NCBI GenBank assembly: GCA_958298945.1 | Contig: OY282609.1 | Location: 59,554,220 to 59,618,219, forward strand | DNA: 64,000 bases | Reading direction: 5' to 3' | Origin: Atherix ibis | Taxonomy: Eukaryota; Arthropoda; Insecta; Diptera; Athericidae | Shown here: piece after piece, positions 38,430 to 49,323 of the stretch | Layout of the letters: each line of letters starts with the position of its first letter | Numbering within the stretch: position 1 is the stretch's first letter | Notes under the pieces: model-generated | Told to the model about the DNA's origin: nothing | What the model saw: only the letters and a program-made list of their open reading frames with translations | Databases searched by the model: none | Program-made: the position numbers and the translations under genes

Positions 38430-39701
38430 CAAGGGTCGTTCAATAAGTCCTTAGAAATTGCGCTCGTAGTGTCGGTAAAGATTTTTTTTTTGTAAGTAGC
38501 ATGATCGACAGAAAAACTGTCAAAATTTCAGCTCGATCCATAGCGTAGGTCAATTTCTATCGTCGATTAAAGTTAACGACATTTATTTGTGCATAACAAT
38601 GGAAAAAAGCGAGTTTAGGGCTGTCATCAAACATCTCCATTTGAAAGGCTTAAGCCCGAAAGAAATCAAAGCCGAGTTGAATGCAGTTCATGGCACATCT
38701 GCACCTGTATTTGCGACGGTTTACAATTGGGTGAATGAATTTAAACGTGGCCGTTCATCAACAAAAGATGAACATCGTTAAGGACGCCCAGTTGAGGTGT
38801 CTACTCCTGAAATCATCGACAAAATCCACGATCTGATTTTGAACGATCGGCGAATTAAAGTGCGCGAATTAGTTGAGGCCACGGGCATATCATAAGGTAC
38901 AGTCGCTTCAATTTTGCATGAAAAATTGACTGTGAAAAAAATTTCGGCAAAATGGGTGCCGCGTTTGCTCTTAGAGGAGAATAAGGGCAATCGTGTAGTG
39001 GACTCTGAGGCTATGTTGGCACTCTTTCATCGCAATCCTGCCGAATTCCTTCATCGATATGTCACTGTGGACGAAACCTGGATACACTACTACACTCCAG
39101 AAACAAAGAGACAGTCATCACAATGGATTTTCAAGGGAGAACGGGCTCCGAAGAAGGCAAAAACTGTGCCATCGGCCGGCAAGGTGATGACCACGGTCTT
39201 TTGGGATTCGCAGGGCATCATTTTTATCGACTACTTGGAAAAAGGACAAACAATAACAGGAGCGTATTACGCGTCGTTATTGCAACGGTTGAGCGAGGAA
39301 ATCAAAGAGAAACGCCCCCATCTCAAGAAGAAAAAAATCCTCTTGCATCAGGACAATGCGCGTGTGCACACCTGCGCTGTTTCCATGGCCAAAATTGTGG
39401 AATTGAGAATGGAATTGTTGCAGCCTCCCGCTTATTCACCAGATTTGGCCCCGAGTGACTATTTTCTTTTCCCCAATCTGAAGAAATGGCTTAGCGGACG
39501 ACGGTTCACTTCCAACGAGGACGTCATTGCTCAAACGGATGAGTATTTTGGAGAACTTCCAAAATCCTATTTTTTGGACAGGATAAAAATTTTGGAAAAA
39601 CGGTTGGAACTAAAAGGAGACTATGTTGAAAAATAAAAAAGATCTTTCTTAAAAAACAGTTTTTTTCCATCTTTTTCTAAGGACTTATTGAACGACCCTT
39701 G
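38430..39701 (+). mobile_element. near-complete mariner element, 1272 bp with perfect 28-bp terminal repeats
   Basis: The 28-bp ends (CAAGGGTCGTTCAATAAGTC... at 38430-38457; reverse complement at 39674-39701) are identical and flanked by TA target duplications (38428-38429 and 39702-39703). The size is close to that of Mos1-like mariners. Identical terminal repeats and a frame with only two nonsense codons mark it as the youngest-looking element in the window. Confidence 0.95.
38599..39636 (+). pseudogene. mariner transposase, 345 codons with two in-frame TAA stops
   Basis: DDE transposase that would cut and paste the surrounding element. The frame keeps register from ATG at 38599 to the TAA at 39634-39636, the length of a full mariner transposase. 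Paired helix-turn-helix region: MEKSEFRAVIKHLHLKG at residues 1-17, then YNWVNEFKRGR (about 47-57). The catalytic triad is intact: D158 in TVDETW, D252 in HQDNAR and D287 in YSPDLAPSDYFLF, with DD34D spacing. Two nonsense codons break it, at codon 61 (where SGRP usually begins) and codon 99 (GIS-stop-GTV). There is no frameshift. Only truncated products are possible, but the ends could still be moved by a transposase supplied from elsewhere. Confidence 0.93.
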
Positions 39702-39703
39702 TA

Positions 39704-40675
39704 GCTTAGCATAGAAGAAATGACTGGAGACCAATGCGTTGGCTGAAACTGACATAGCATAAAGTTGGACTTAACGTGAGGGATGTTCGAAGGCATGAAA
39801 AGATTTCAGCACTTGTCATTGAAAGAAGCGTTCTCAAGGTGTTTGGAATTCGTTGGCTTAATTGACGGTGCCCTAAACTAGCAGAACTGAGACGTTTTCC
39901 AATCGTTGCTTTTGGGAATGAGCGTTTTCATTTAGAAAAATATCCAAAACTACAATAAGATCACAAAGTTCATAAAAATTCAGTTGTATCTTAGTCTATT
40001 ATGAATTAAATAAAAAAAATCTGAATTTTGTTGTACGAAAACCTGAAGAATTTAGTATTCATTAAGTTTTCTCCACCTACAAAGTGATTCCAAATCAGAG
40101 TCAATTTTCCCAATTTCGCCACGAAAGGTCTCCCGAGTAATTCTGTTCTTAACAATATTCCACATAATCTACTTAGCAAAATTAGGAAGTTTAGGGAATG
40201 GGAGGGAGGGTTGATTAACTAGTGGGGGAAACTTTTAGCAAATGGTAAATAACATATTTAGCCATTCGTAGGCGCACCACCGGCTGGACAAATATTGAAT
40301 GATGGTTTCGTTGAAACATTGACCAAGCACTGCTCAACCTTACCAAAAATTTGGACTTGAAAATTGCTCAAAATTAGGATAGAATATTCTGATTTCACAT
40401 AAAATTTTCTTTTCGGAAACCACTCTCTTCTCATTTGTCATTTCCAGTGACTTTTAATTCACTATCACTCATATTCTAACCAAATGTCACTTTACGCACA
40501 AAAAAATTCCTGAAGCAAATCTCCTCAATTGTGGAGCTTTCAGATACCCTTTCCAAATCCTCTTTTCAATTTCTTAGAAAAAACTAACATAATCTACAAG
40601 ATCTAACCACCACTAACTGGTCTATCCAACTAACCAAAGACAGATCTCATCTAACTCACACACTTACAGATCGAT
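39704..40675. other. intergenic; no gene seen
   Basis: Moderately AT-rich. The first 250 bases look like the other half of an older repeat split by the mariner. Confidence 0.4.
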
Positions 40676-40770
40676 AAATGGCCTCATAGTCATGGCGTTG
40701 TATCATGGACGTTAGTTCATTTCCTAGGGATCACCTAATAAACAAAAATAAAAATAAACAAACAATTTAG
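40676..40770 (+). mobile_element. candidate tRNA-derived SINE, copy 2
   Basis: ATGGCCTCATAGTCATGGCG (A-box-like from 40679) is followed by a B-box-like GTTAGTTCATTTCC (40711-40724), a short body and an A-rich tail of AATAAACAAAAATAAAAAT type. It shares its start and architecture with 23.11-23.20 kb. Confidence 0.45.
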
Positions 40771-41727
40771 TGTTAATGATTTATTAGGAAGTTTTCAATT
40801 TTCATTTTCAAAAATGAGTAAATTAGGCAATATAAAATTTTGAATGACTTCTTCCATATCAAATATTCCCAATTTTCTTTATTATTCCTAGTTTTTTTTA
40901 TGGTATTGTATTGTAAGGAAAGTCTATACGAAACTAGAAAGAAAGGCCTTGCGCCAACTGGACGATCAGATGTAAATTATCCTTGAATGTTTTGGCTATA
41001 TTGGTAGAAAGAAAGCAGAAATTCCTATTTGATTTTCGTGAAGAAAATTATTTATCTCGAAAAGATCAACAATTGATGGGTTAAGGAGTTTCTTTTATAA
41101 GAAAAAGGGCCATACTATCCCAAATAATTTCTGCGTAATCATTTAAACACAGGTTTCTAAAGACTAACTTGTAAAATACTAGCAGTCCTTTTATCTGAAA
41201 ATTTAAATAAATTCAAAAAATTCGCAAATTTTCATGTGAACACAAATATTTTGAAAATTTCCATTAATTATTCTAAATTGAATTCTACTGCATATCAAAA
41301 GATTATGTTTTGCTAAAAAATGAAAAAGAACACCCACGCAAACAATTTAAAAGCAAATATCAAAAACTGTCACCACACAATATTTAATGGCAAACACCAA
41401 AATCTTCCCATTGTTTTTTGAATAGTTTTGAAATTTTCACCCGATTTAAGAAGCATCATTAATAATTGCGAGTAATTTGGAAGAAAAGAGAGAAAATAAT
41501 TGTACGAACACAATTCCGAATTGAACTGTAAACTGCATGAAGTCCTCGCTCCCAAAATTTAAACCTTTACAGTCTTATGGGAATGCACAAAATACTGACT
41601 GTAGTTTAAGTATTGCCTACAGTTCAGTGTTTTGTTACGTATATGTGGCAGGATTGTTGTTTGACAGTTGAAATTGAAATTGAAATAAAGTAGTTTGAAT
41701 GAAACATATTTTTTTAAAATAATAAAT
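40771..41727. other. intergenic; no gene seen
   Basis: AT-rich, nothing coding recognised; it borders the truncated 3' end of the acyl-CoA synthetase pseudogene. Confidence 0.4.
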
Positions 41728-41759
41728 TTAATTGGTTGATTCGGACGAGAACGTCAATT

Positions 41760-42930
41760 CTCGACAGTTTGCATTATGGCATACCCCTTTTTTTAACCAC
41801 ATATCATTGTCAAAATACCCCAACATAGTCGAATACCCACGAATGCAGAGCTCCCCGAGTTGACCGAAGGGGACAATATTCCCATTGGCATCGATTACTT
41901 TTGCCACCATGTGGTCTTGGACATGCCCAACGTACTCAGAAATAATGTTATCGCTGTCCGTAGGTTTTGTATGAGAAGTCACCACTGTAGTTTCTGTCAT
42001 TCCGAAGGCACTTGTTACCTTATCCACATTTGGATCGTTTTTGATTCATTTTAAAAGTTGTAACAAACAGGAAGCTCAACCTGTCAAAGAAATTTCAATT
42101 TTTAGAGGATGATTGAGATTTTTCTGCTCTGCAATTAAATCCACGTACATCGTTGGTGTTTCATAAACTACTGAGCATTGTTCAATTACAATAGTTCGAA
42201 GGGCATCGGGACAGTCCATACGCGTGAAACACGGGATTAGTTTGGTTTCGCTCATATTTCGGGTTCCAGTGCGGATACCATTGTTAATGATATTAAAATG
42301 ACAAAACAGCCACTTTTGGTAAACCAGTTGTCCCTGATGTAAACTGAATATTACTATCTGAGTCCGAGCCAATTTGTTGTTGACTTTTTGCTATTTGTTC
42401 CGGCTAATCTTATTCATCAAATCCCTGAATTGGAAAAGTCCCGATAAGAATGACACTGAATCAATAATGACCGATTCCAAAAACGGTGCGGCAGAACTTC
42501 TCAATTTACCGGGACTGTATTTTGAGATTCCCGTAACAATACGCTCTAAAATCTCGTAATAATTATGGGTTTATATGTTTCTGAGTCAACAAACGTTTTT
42601 GCATTGATTTTGTTGAGGCAGTATTTCATTTCGCTTGACTGATATGCCGGATCCATTCTAACCCAAATGAAACCTGCCCGAGCAACGTCTAACATAGTCC
42701 TAATAGTTGGGTGCGCATATTGCCAGCCGATCCCCGCGTCGAAGTCCAATCTTGTAAAGAGCAGCGGCTAATATGTCGGCTGATTTTAAGTTCTCGCTGA
42801 ATATGTCCATCGTTCCTGTTTGTGGCAGAATACAAATGCTCATTATTCGATGCATCAAAGGGTATGCACCAACGCAATGAAAATAGGTTGGAATGAGGTC
42901 TTGATTCGCGCACTGATCTGGTTTGTTCTT
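41760..42930 (-). pseudogene. acyl-CoA synthetase (ACSF2-like) pseudogene
   Basis: Read on the minus strand, segments of a medium-chain acyl-CoA synthetase follow in the correct order but in different frames: PTYFHCVGAYPLMHR (42.9 kb), SADILAAALYKIGLRRGDRL near 42770, then MLDVARAGFIWVRMDPAYQS and KYCLNKINAKTFVDSETYKP (42.6-42.7 kb), YEILERI...KYSPGKLRSSAAPF (42.5 kb), CHFNIINNGIRTGTRNMSE (42.3 kb), CSVVYETPTMYVDLIAEQK (42.2 kb), AFGMTETTVVTSHTKPTD (42.0 kb) and GELCIRGYSTMLGYFDND (41.8 kb). Frameshifts (42560, 42700), a deletion between NMSE and DALRTIV, loss of the phosphate-binding loop and a missing C-terminal domain prove it is dead. No introns are evident, so a processed copy is possible. 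Living members activate fatty acids to CoA thioesters, usually in mitochondria. Confidence 0.9.
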
Positions 42931-43002
42931 TTTTATATAAAAATACTCTCAAGTGCCCACTGTCAGCAATTTCGTACAACAACATATATTTTTCTTTTGG
43001 TG

Positions 43003-43500
43003 ATCATGTCTAGTTTTGTGCCAGAAAAATAGCCTATGCGAGATTGGTTTCGTCGGTTCAAAGACGGCAATTTTGACTTGTGGGACAAGAAGCGTGAAAA
43101 TCGACCTAGGAAGGGTGGTCCGAAACTACTTGGAAAATCGCACGCGTCCAAAGTGGTCCAAAACTACTTGGAGATACTCAACTGAGAGGTGCTACCCCAC
43201 GCCGCTTATTCACCAGACCTGGCCCCTTCCAACCACCACCTGTTTTCGTCGATGGACCACGCGATCGCTGAGCAGCACTTCGATTCTTACGAATCTGAAA
43301 ATGGCTTGATGAGTGTTTTGCCTCGAAAAAGAAGGATTTTTTTTGGCGTGGTATCCACAAATTGGCAGAGAGTAGGGGAAAATATGTAGCTAGCGAATGC
43401 AATTACTTTGAATAAATTTGTTTTTACTTTCTATGAAAAAAACATGTGTTTTTTTGACTAAAAAACAGCGGATTTAAGCTTATACTCCTGGTAAGAAAGG
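43003..43500 (+). mobile_element. mariner deletion derivative
   Basis: It begins with the mariner N-terminus MSSFVPEK and then a stop, jumps to DWFRRFKDGNFD (end of the DNA-binding region), and from there directly to VVQNYLEILN-stop-EVLPHAAYSPDLAPSNHHLFSSM near 43140-43260. The first two catalytic Asp blocks, about 200 residues, are absent, and the final SD pair has become SN. The C-terminal part is frameshifted and ends at 43387-43389. A GCGGATTTAAGC segment near 43470 fits the inner part of a 3' terminal repeat. This lineage differs from the elements at 38.4 and 48.1 kb. It inserted beside the acyl-CoA synthetase pseudogene. Confidence 0.8.
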
Positions 43501-43559
43501 CTAATAGATTAGTGGTTGTTACTATTTGTGAGAACGATATCGAGGGGTGGATGAATTTT

Positions 43560-43780
43560 ATTATGTTTTTATATTATTCCCCTTCAAAATAGTTCCTTAG
43601 GCAGCTATAAATCGGTGTAGGCGTAGTTTCCACAGCTCGTGAGCTGAAATTGTCAGATGTTCTCAACAGTACCGCGATGACATCCTCATATTGTGGAGCA
43701 AACTAGTCACACGAACTGGGATCAGGTGAATAGGCGGTTTATGTAATAGAAACACAGAAATCCCAATTTTTGACAAAAAC
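43560..43780 (-). mobile_element. probable mariner-type transposase scrap
   Basis: On the minus strand TAYSPDPSSCD-stop matches the YSPDLSPCDYF block carrying the last catalytic Asp, and the frame ends in CLRNYFEGE, resembling the usual CxxxxGxYFEGD end. About 200 bases only; no terminal repeats found. Confidence 0.5.
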
Positions 43781-44660
43781 CCGTTGATGCTGATAGAATC
43801 CATCTCCATTGATGCCAATGCATATCAATAGCCCTTATCACCATGAAGAACACGTTTGCTATGAATGGAAAATCAAAACTAAAGTTGCAATTTTAACCAT
43901 TTACCTTTATTTTTTCCCCACCGACCAAATTGAAATAGAAAATTATCACAAAACGAATGCGTAGCAAAGAGGGTCTCAGCTGAAGAGGAAAAAAACTCAG
44001 GAAAAATTAAACAATCTCGGAAACAATCACAAATTCAATTAATTAAGTTGTATTAATTAAAAAAGAAAAGAAAATAATAAATAGACAAAACGAATTAAAA
44101 TAAGGTAAGTAAAAAAATATAGATATTACTCAATTTGTTTGAAGAAGTTGCATTCAGGTTGGAAAGTAGAAATAATACTCTTAAAAAAATAAGAACAACT
44201 ATACTGAAAATCGTAATAATATTATAAGAGCATAAAAAGAGGAGAGATCTTCCTAAGTTACCAAAAATCCAACAAAATTATAAAAAAATAGGAAAGTCGG
44301 CGATTATAAATTTAAAAAAAAAATAATTAAAAAAAAGCAATCTCTAAGTTCTACCAACAACAACAGGCAGTATATAATTTCCAATTATTTAACAGTAAAA
44401 GCAAAACAAATTTTAAAAAAATAACCAAAAATTTAAAAAAAAATAACAACAAAAAAGTACTTTTATGCGCTAAAAATAAAAAACTATACGTTTTTTTTGA
44501 TTACAATAAAAATAATACTTTTTAGTACTAAAAATACTTGTAAACATTGAGTAAAGAGAGACAAGAAATATTATTACTACGAAGAAAATACTCAAAAAAC
44601 CTATAAAAAATTAAAAATAAGAATGTGAAAAATTTAACCAAAATTGTGTACTGAAGAAAT
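43781..44660. other. A-rich intergenic DNA, no gene seen
   Basis: Mostly adenine-rich on the plus strand from about 43.97 to 44.65 kb, a strand asymmetry that stands out; nothing coding. Confidence 0.45.
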
Positions 44661-44664
44661 TTTT

Positions 44665-44994
44665 AGCTAATAATGCCGCAGCTACCGTATTCCCCAGATC
44701 TGGCCCTCTTGTGACTTTTTCTTTTTCCCGAAACTGAGGACCTCCTGAAAGGACGACGCTACGCTACAATTGAGAAGATAAAAACGGCATCGAAGGAGGA
44801 GCTGAACAATATCACAAAAAATGATTTTTTAAAGTGCTTCGAGGATTAGAAAAAATGTTGGCACAAGTGTATAATATTTGGTGGGGATTCCTTTGAAGGG
44901 GATAAAATAAATATTCATGAATAAATAAATAATGTTTGGTAAAAAAAACACAAAATTCGCGATACTTTTTGAACAGACCTCGTATATCGAATTC
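44665..44994 (+). mobile_element. 3' end of a mariner element
   Basis: One frame reads LPYSPDLALL-stop-LFLFPE (last Asp block, damaged), LLKGRRYATIEKIKTASKEE, FLKCFED-stop-KKCWHKCIIFGGDSFEGDKINIHE and a stop, followed by a probable 3' terminal repeat ATTCGCGATACTTTTTGAAC to about 44994. It is the same lineage as the remnant at 1-370. The 5' two thirds are missing. Confidence 0.8.
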
Positions 44995-45109
44995 TCGTAA
45001 GCCCTATTTACCTCAGAGAAATTTTTCGTGAGCCTATATAATAAGTGAGCATAATCACATAATCAATAAGCATGGCAATTTAAATAAGAAAAAATTACAC
45101 AAAATCTAA

Positions 45110-45575
45110 GAAGAAGAAAAAAACGAAATTACTTCCCGGACAACCCAATACAGACAGACAGACATTTGAACTGTGCTACAGACAAACAAACGGTGCAGCA
45201 AAATAATGCAGTTTAATGCACCCTGCCGGTTACTTCCGCATTTTACGAAAAAATGCACTGCCGGAATTGGCATTATGCAGGTATTTCCCGCATACAAAAA
45301 AATAACATGCAACGCAACTGTACATTCAGGGATTTTTAACAAATTTAAATTAATTAATTTAAATAAGTAGAAAAAAACGAAATTACTTTCCGGACAAACA
45401 AAACAGACAAAAATGACGACGTTTTTTCCCGAACAGTTTCCTACTTTGACAAATTTGTGAGAAGACGGTCGATAGGCGTTTTCAATATTTGTTTTGTGGT
45501 GGGATAAAAATGACGACGTTTTTTTTTATTTTAGAAAAAATCCCCGGCGAAATACAAAAATGACGACGTTTTTTT
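45110..45575. repeat. cluster of short direct repeats
   Basis: AAAAATGACGACGTTTTTT occurs three times (about 45410, 45508 and 45557), and AAAAAACGAAATTACTTYCC with GGACAA occurs twice (about 45118 and 45373). The intervals between repeats differ, so this is not a simple tandem array. Confidence 0.75.
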
Positions 45576-45696
45576 TCAAAATCCTTAATTAAGGGTGTTT
45601 AAAAAAAAAAAAATACAGGTGTAGGAGAAATAGTTTTATAGTTTTACATCATCCAAAAAGGGGGCGGGTATCCAATTTGAGAGTAAAAAAGAAAAT

Positions 45697-45741
45697 TAGT
45701 TAAGTTTATTTGGTCAACTGTAAACCAAATAAACTTAACTA
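45697..45741. repeat. perfect 18-bp hairpin, 9-base loop
   Basis: TAGTTAAGTTTATTTGGT at 45697-45714 and its exact reverse complement at 45724-45741. Confidence 0.9.
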
Positions 45742-48063
45742 CGTACCAAATACATTGTGCGCCCGATTGCGTGTGAAATTAGTAAATGGAAAAAAGACTG
45801 AAGAAATTTTTAGCTGGAATACACCCTATCAACAGCAAGATATGCAACCAGCAGGTGCCTGAGCTAATCGAAAAGTGCCTCCGATCATCTATATGTATAT
45901 TTGGTTGTTGCATATGATGGCAAGTTCACTTTTACCAAAGGCTCCTCTTATTTTACCTGAATAGCAAAATTTGTCATATTTCTTATAAAGTCCGACCGAC
46001 TTTGACGCAAATGCGTTTCTTGACGTCGACTTCGCCGTCGACTTTACGATGGAATTTTCGTGTTTTTAATTATTTTTACGGGGGAAAGGGTTTTTAATTT
46101 CTTTTTTTGTTTGTTTTTTGCTCTCGGGTGAGATGGGGTTATAGTCGTTTTTTGCAGAGAACGGGGAATATTTCTGTTTGGATAGTTTTCGGTGGCGGCT
46201 ATAATTTTTATTTTTTATTTATTTAATATTTTTGCTTTTGTATTTGAATAAGGATCTTAAGTCGTTGAAAAGGCCATCATACACAATATTTATAAGAACA
46301 TAAACTCCCTTTTAATTCCTGTTTATATTTTTATTTAGCTCTGAGAAGAGCCGATTTATGTTGTTTTCTGCTTTTTTAGTTCTGGTCGATCGGCAATAAT
46401 AAGGTTTTTTCTAAATTCTCTCGGAAATGTTTCTTTTTTTTTATTTTCTATTTTTGAACTCCAATTTGTATTCTTCTATTGTTTTGTTTTTTTATTGGGG
46501 GTGGTGTAGGTTTTTTGCAAGAAAGGGGAGAGGTTGTTCTTTTAAGTTTTTTATATTTTCTTTTTTGTAACTAGGTAGAATTGAGGTTTTTTTGATTTTG
46601 CTAGGGGTGGATATAATTTTTATTCTCTAAATAAAATATTAACTGTCGCAAAATTTGAGTTATTTTTCAATTCACTTGGAAAATTGTTCATCGCGGGAGG
46701 AGATTATAACGCCAAGTTCCCCACATGAGGTTGCCGTATTTCGAATCCTTGAGAAACGATTCTCAAATAAATGCTCTCCTAACTCTTTCCTCACCTACCT
46801 ATTAGCCTACCACTAATAGAAAATCCAGATATCCTGAAATATTTCATCACCACACCTCTTAATTGCATAAATTCTACAGTAAACATCTCCCCAATTATAA
46901 AATCCTTTCCTCCCAGACTTCTAAATGGGAAAGTTGATTGGAACATTTTTAGACAGAATTTGGACTAACAAATTGATTTACAACGTAGTATTAAGAACGA
47001 GTGAGAAATATACCGTGTAGATTAGATGGCTTGGGAAGCTCTCCGTCGACCAATGCTCTCCCATCTTCCTTGCCTACCTAATATGTCGCTCTTCGGTCCG
47101 GTCAATCCGCAGACATATTGATCAGACCCAGAGCGACATATTTTTGTCGATTTAGTAGGCAACCACCAATAAACGAGACTGTTCAACATCGGTCCTTTAT
47201 GTCAATCATGTGCCAATAATTTCGCCAACATCCACATTCTATATGAATTCCACCTTTTTATGATTAGTTGACCCATCTCTAAGGAGTAGTGGTGTAAACA
47301 AATTATTTTTTTAAAATACGGACATGAATTTCTAGAGGTATGGATCTGATACGAGTAGAATATCACTTAGTGACTTTTTATTTCGTCCGATGCTGTACTT
47401 TGTTTTCATTCATATACATATACAGCAAAATTGGTATCGCCTCGATTCCTTTACATAATATAGCTTTTCATTATTGACTGATTTTATAACTTATACGTGT
47501 ATAGTTTTATTAATTTGTGTATCACATTTTGTTCTTTCTCCATCATTATTATTATTATTATTTAGTAAATAATAAATGAATATTACTTCTTTTTTTAAAT
47601 TATTGTTCAGTTAATATTTTTATTAAATTAAATCAATCTTTTTGAATTTTATTAATTCTTAATTTTCTTTTATTTTTTTGTTTGTTTTATTTTATTAATC
47701 GAAAGTTTAATGCTAGTCAGACACACAAAACATCAACAAACAAATTGCGTACTTGTAACCGACTCTGCCTTTCCCAATCTCCTCTCCGGCTCAGCCAGAC
47801 AACACCGAATGCCAAACGGCTTAACACAGAATCAATTCGCCTCGTGTAGCTTTTCCTTATGATGTCGGCTACAGTTTTGAACTTGTATGTACACGTACGT
47901 GTACATCGAGCGTCATCGGATCATGTAATCTGAAGACCGAATACCACAATATTTATATTACACGTATAATTTTATTTGCCTTGATTTGTCTTTTATCGTT
48001 AATTGTTTTTGTCTTCGGTAAATTAAATTTATTTTCATTCCTATTTTCAGGACTATTTAAATA
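45742..48063. other. intergenic; no gene seen
   Basis: AT-rich with some more balanced stretches (46.7-47.2 kb). Contains a perfect 20-bp palindrome at 47887-47906 (ATGTACACGTACGTGTACAT). No coding sequence recognised. Confidence 0.45.
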
Positions 48064-49323
48064 TAAGGTATAGTAAAAAGTAATCCATTATTTTGCCAAT
48101 AGATGGCTTTAGGAGTCTGTATCTGCCGTTTTAAAAGTGCGATGGCGTTAGAAAGATAAGATTCCGTACTAAAAAAGCTTCTCATACAGTTTTGTGATTA
48201 CTTGACTCAGTATTTTTTTAGCACGCGTCAAAGATGGACACCAACAAAGAGAAAATACGCCATATTTTACAGTTTTTCTTTGATAAAGGCGAAAACGTAA
48301 GCCAGGCAGCTGAAAATGTGAATAGTGTTTATGATCCTGATACTGTAACAGCCAATCATGCGCAATTTTGGTTTCGTCGATTCCGTTCCGGTAATTTTGA
48401 TGTCAAAGATGCACCACACTCTGGAAGGCCAATTGTCGAAAATGTCGATAAAATAATGGAAATCGTTGAGTCCGACCGTCACATAAGCACTGTTTCGATT
48501 GCCCAGGAGCTAAACATTGCACAAAAAACCGTTTAGAACCACTTAAATAAGGCTGGATACAAAAAGAAGCTCGATGTATGGGTGCCACACGAGTTATCGC
48601 AAAAAAACCTCATGGACCGAATATCCATCTGCGAATCGCTAATGAATCGCAATAATATCGATCCATTTCTGAAGCGGATGGTTACTGGTGATAAAAATTG
48701 GGCCACTTACGACAACGTCAAGCGACAACGGTCTTGGTCAAATCGCGGTCACCCGGCGCAAACGGTGGTCAAGCCAGGAAGGTTTTGCTGTGTGTTTGGT
48801 GGGACTTGCAGGGAATCATCTACTATGAGCTGCTCCCCTACGGCCGAACTCTTAATTCGGACCTATACTGTCAACAATTGGACCGTCTGAAAGAAGCAAT
48901 CGCTCAGGAGCGGCCAGCTTTGGCCAATAAGAGAGGAATTGTGTCCCATCAGGACAACGCCAGGCCGCATACATCGATAGTGACTCGCCAGAAGTTCCGG
49001 GACCTTGGTTGGGATGTTCTTATGCATCCACCTTATAGCCCGGACCTGGCACCAAGTGATTACCACCTCTTCCTGTCTATGACGAATGATTTTGCAGGTG
49101 AAAAATTCGCCTCAAGAGAAGATTGTGAAAATCGACCGTCCCAGTTTTTTGCCAATAGGGATGAGGGTTTCTATGAGAGAGGCATTATGAAATTACCTCC
49201 AAAATGGCAACAAGTTATCGAACAAAACGGTGCATATTTGACCTAAATGGTATCATTCTATCTATGCTAAATAAAACTTTCAATTTAATGTAAAAATAAT
49301 GGATTTCCTTTTACTACACCTTA
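48064..49323 (+). mobile_element. near-complete mariner of a second lineage, about 1260 bp
   Basis: Ends of about 29 bp, TAAGGTATAGTAAAAAGTAA on the left and TAAGGTGTAGTAAAAGGAAA reading inwards from the right, match with a few differences and are flanked by TA. The element lies upstream of the hydroxypyruvate reductase gene in the same orientation. Confidence 0.9.
48234..49246 (+). pseudogene. mariner transposase with one stop and one frameshift
   Basis: The frame opens MDTNKEKIRHILQFFFDKGE and shows FWFRRFRSGNFDVKDAPHSGRP (end of the DNA-binding part), a TAG at 48534-48536 where Trp is expected in AQKTVWNHL, WVPHEL (linker), MVTGDKNWATYD (first Asp kept, but the usual DEKW is DKNW), a small deletion with frame change near 48780 in the KPG...RKVLLC segment, then HQDNARPHTS and YSPDLAPSDYHLF with the second and third Asp at DD34D spacing, ending ...QNGAYLT. 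It is more decayed than the 38.4 kb copy and of a different lineage. Confidence 0.92.

Noticed and set aside
47081..47141. 11-bp inverted repeat around ATATGTCGCT
   Set aside because: Short and with a 39-base spacer; such pairs are expected by chance in 64 kb.
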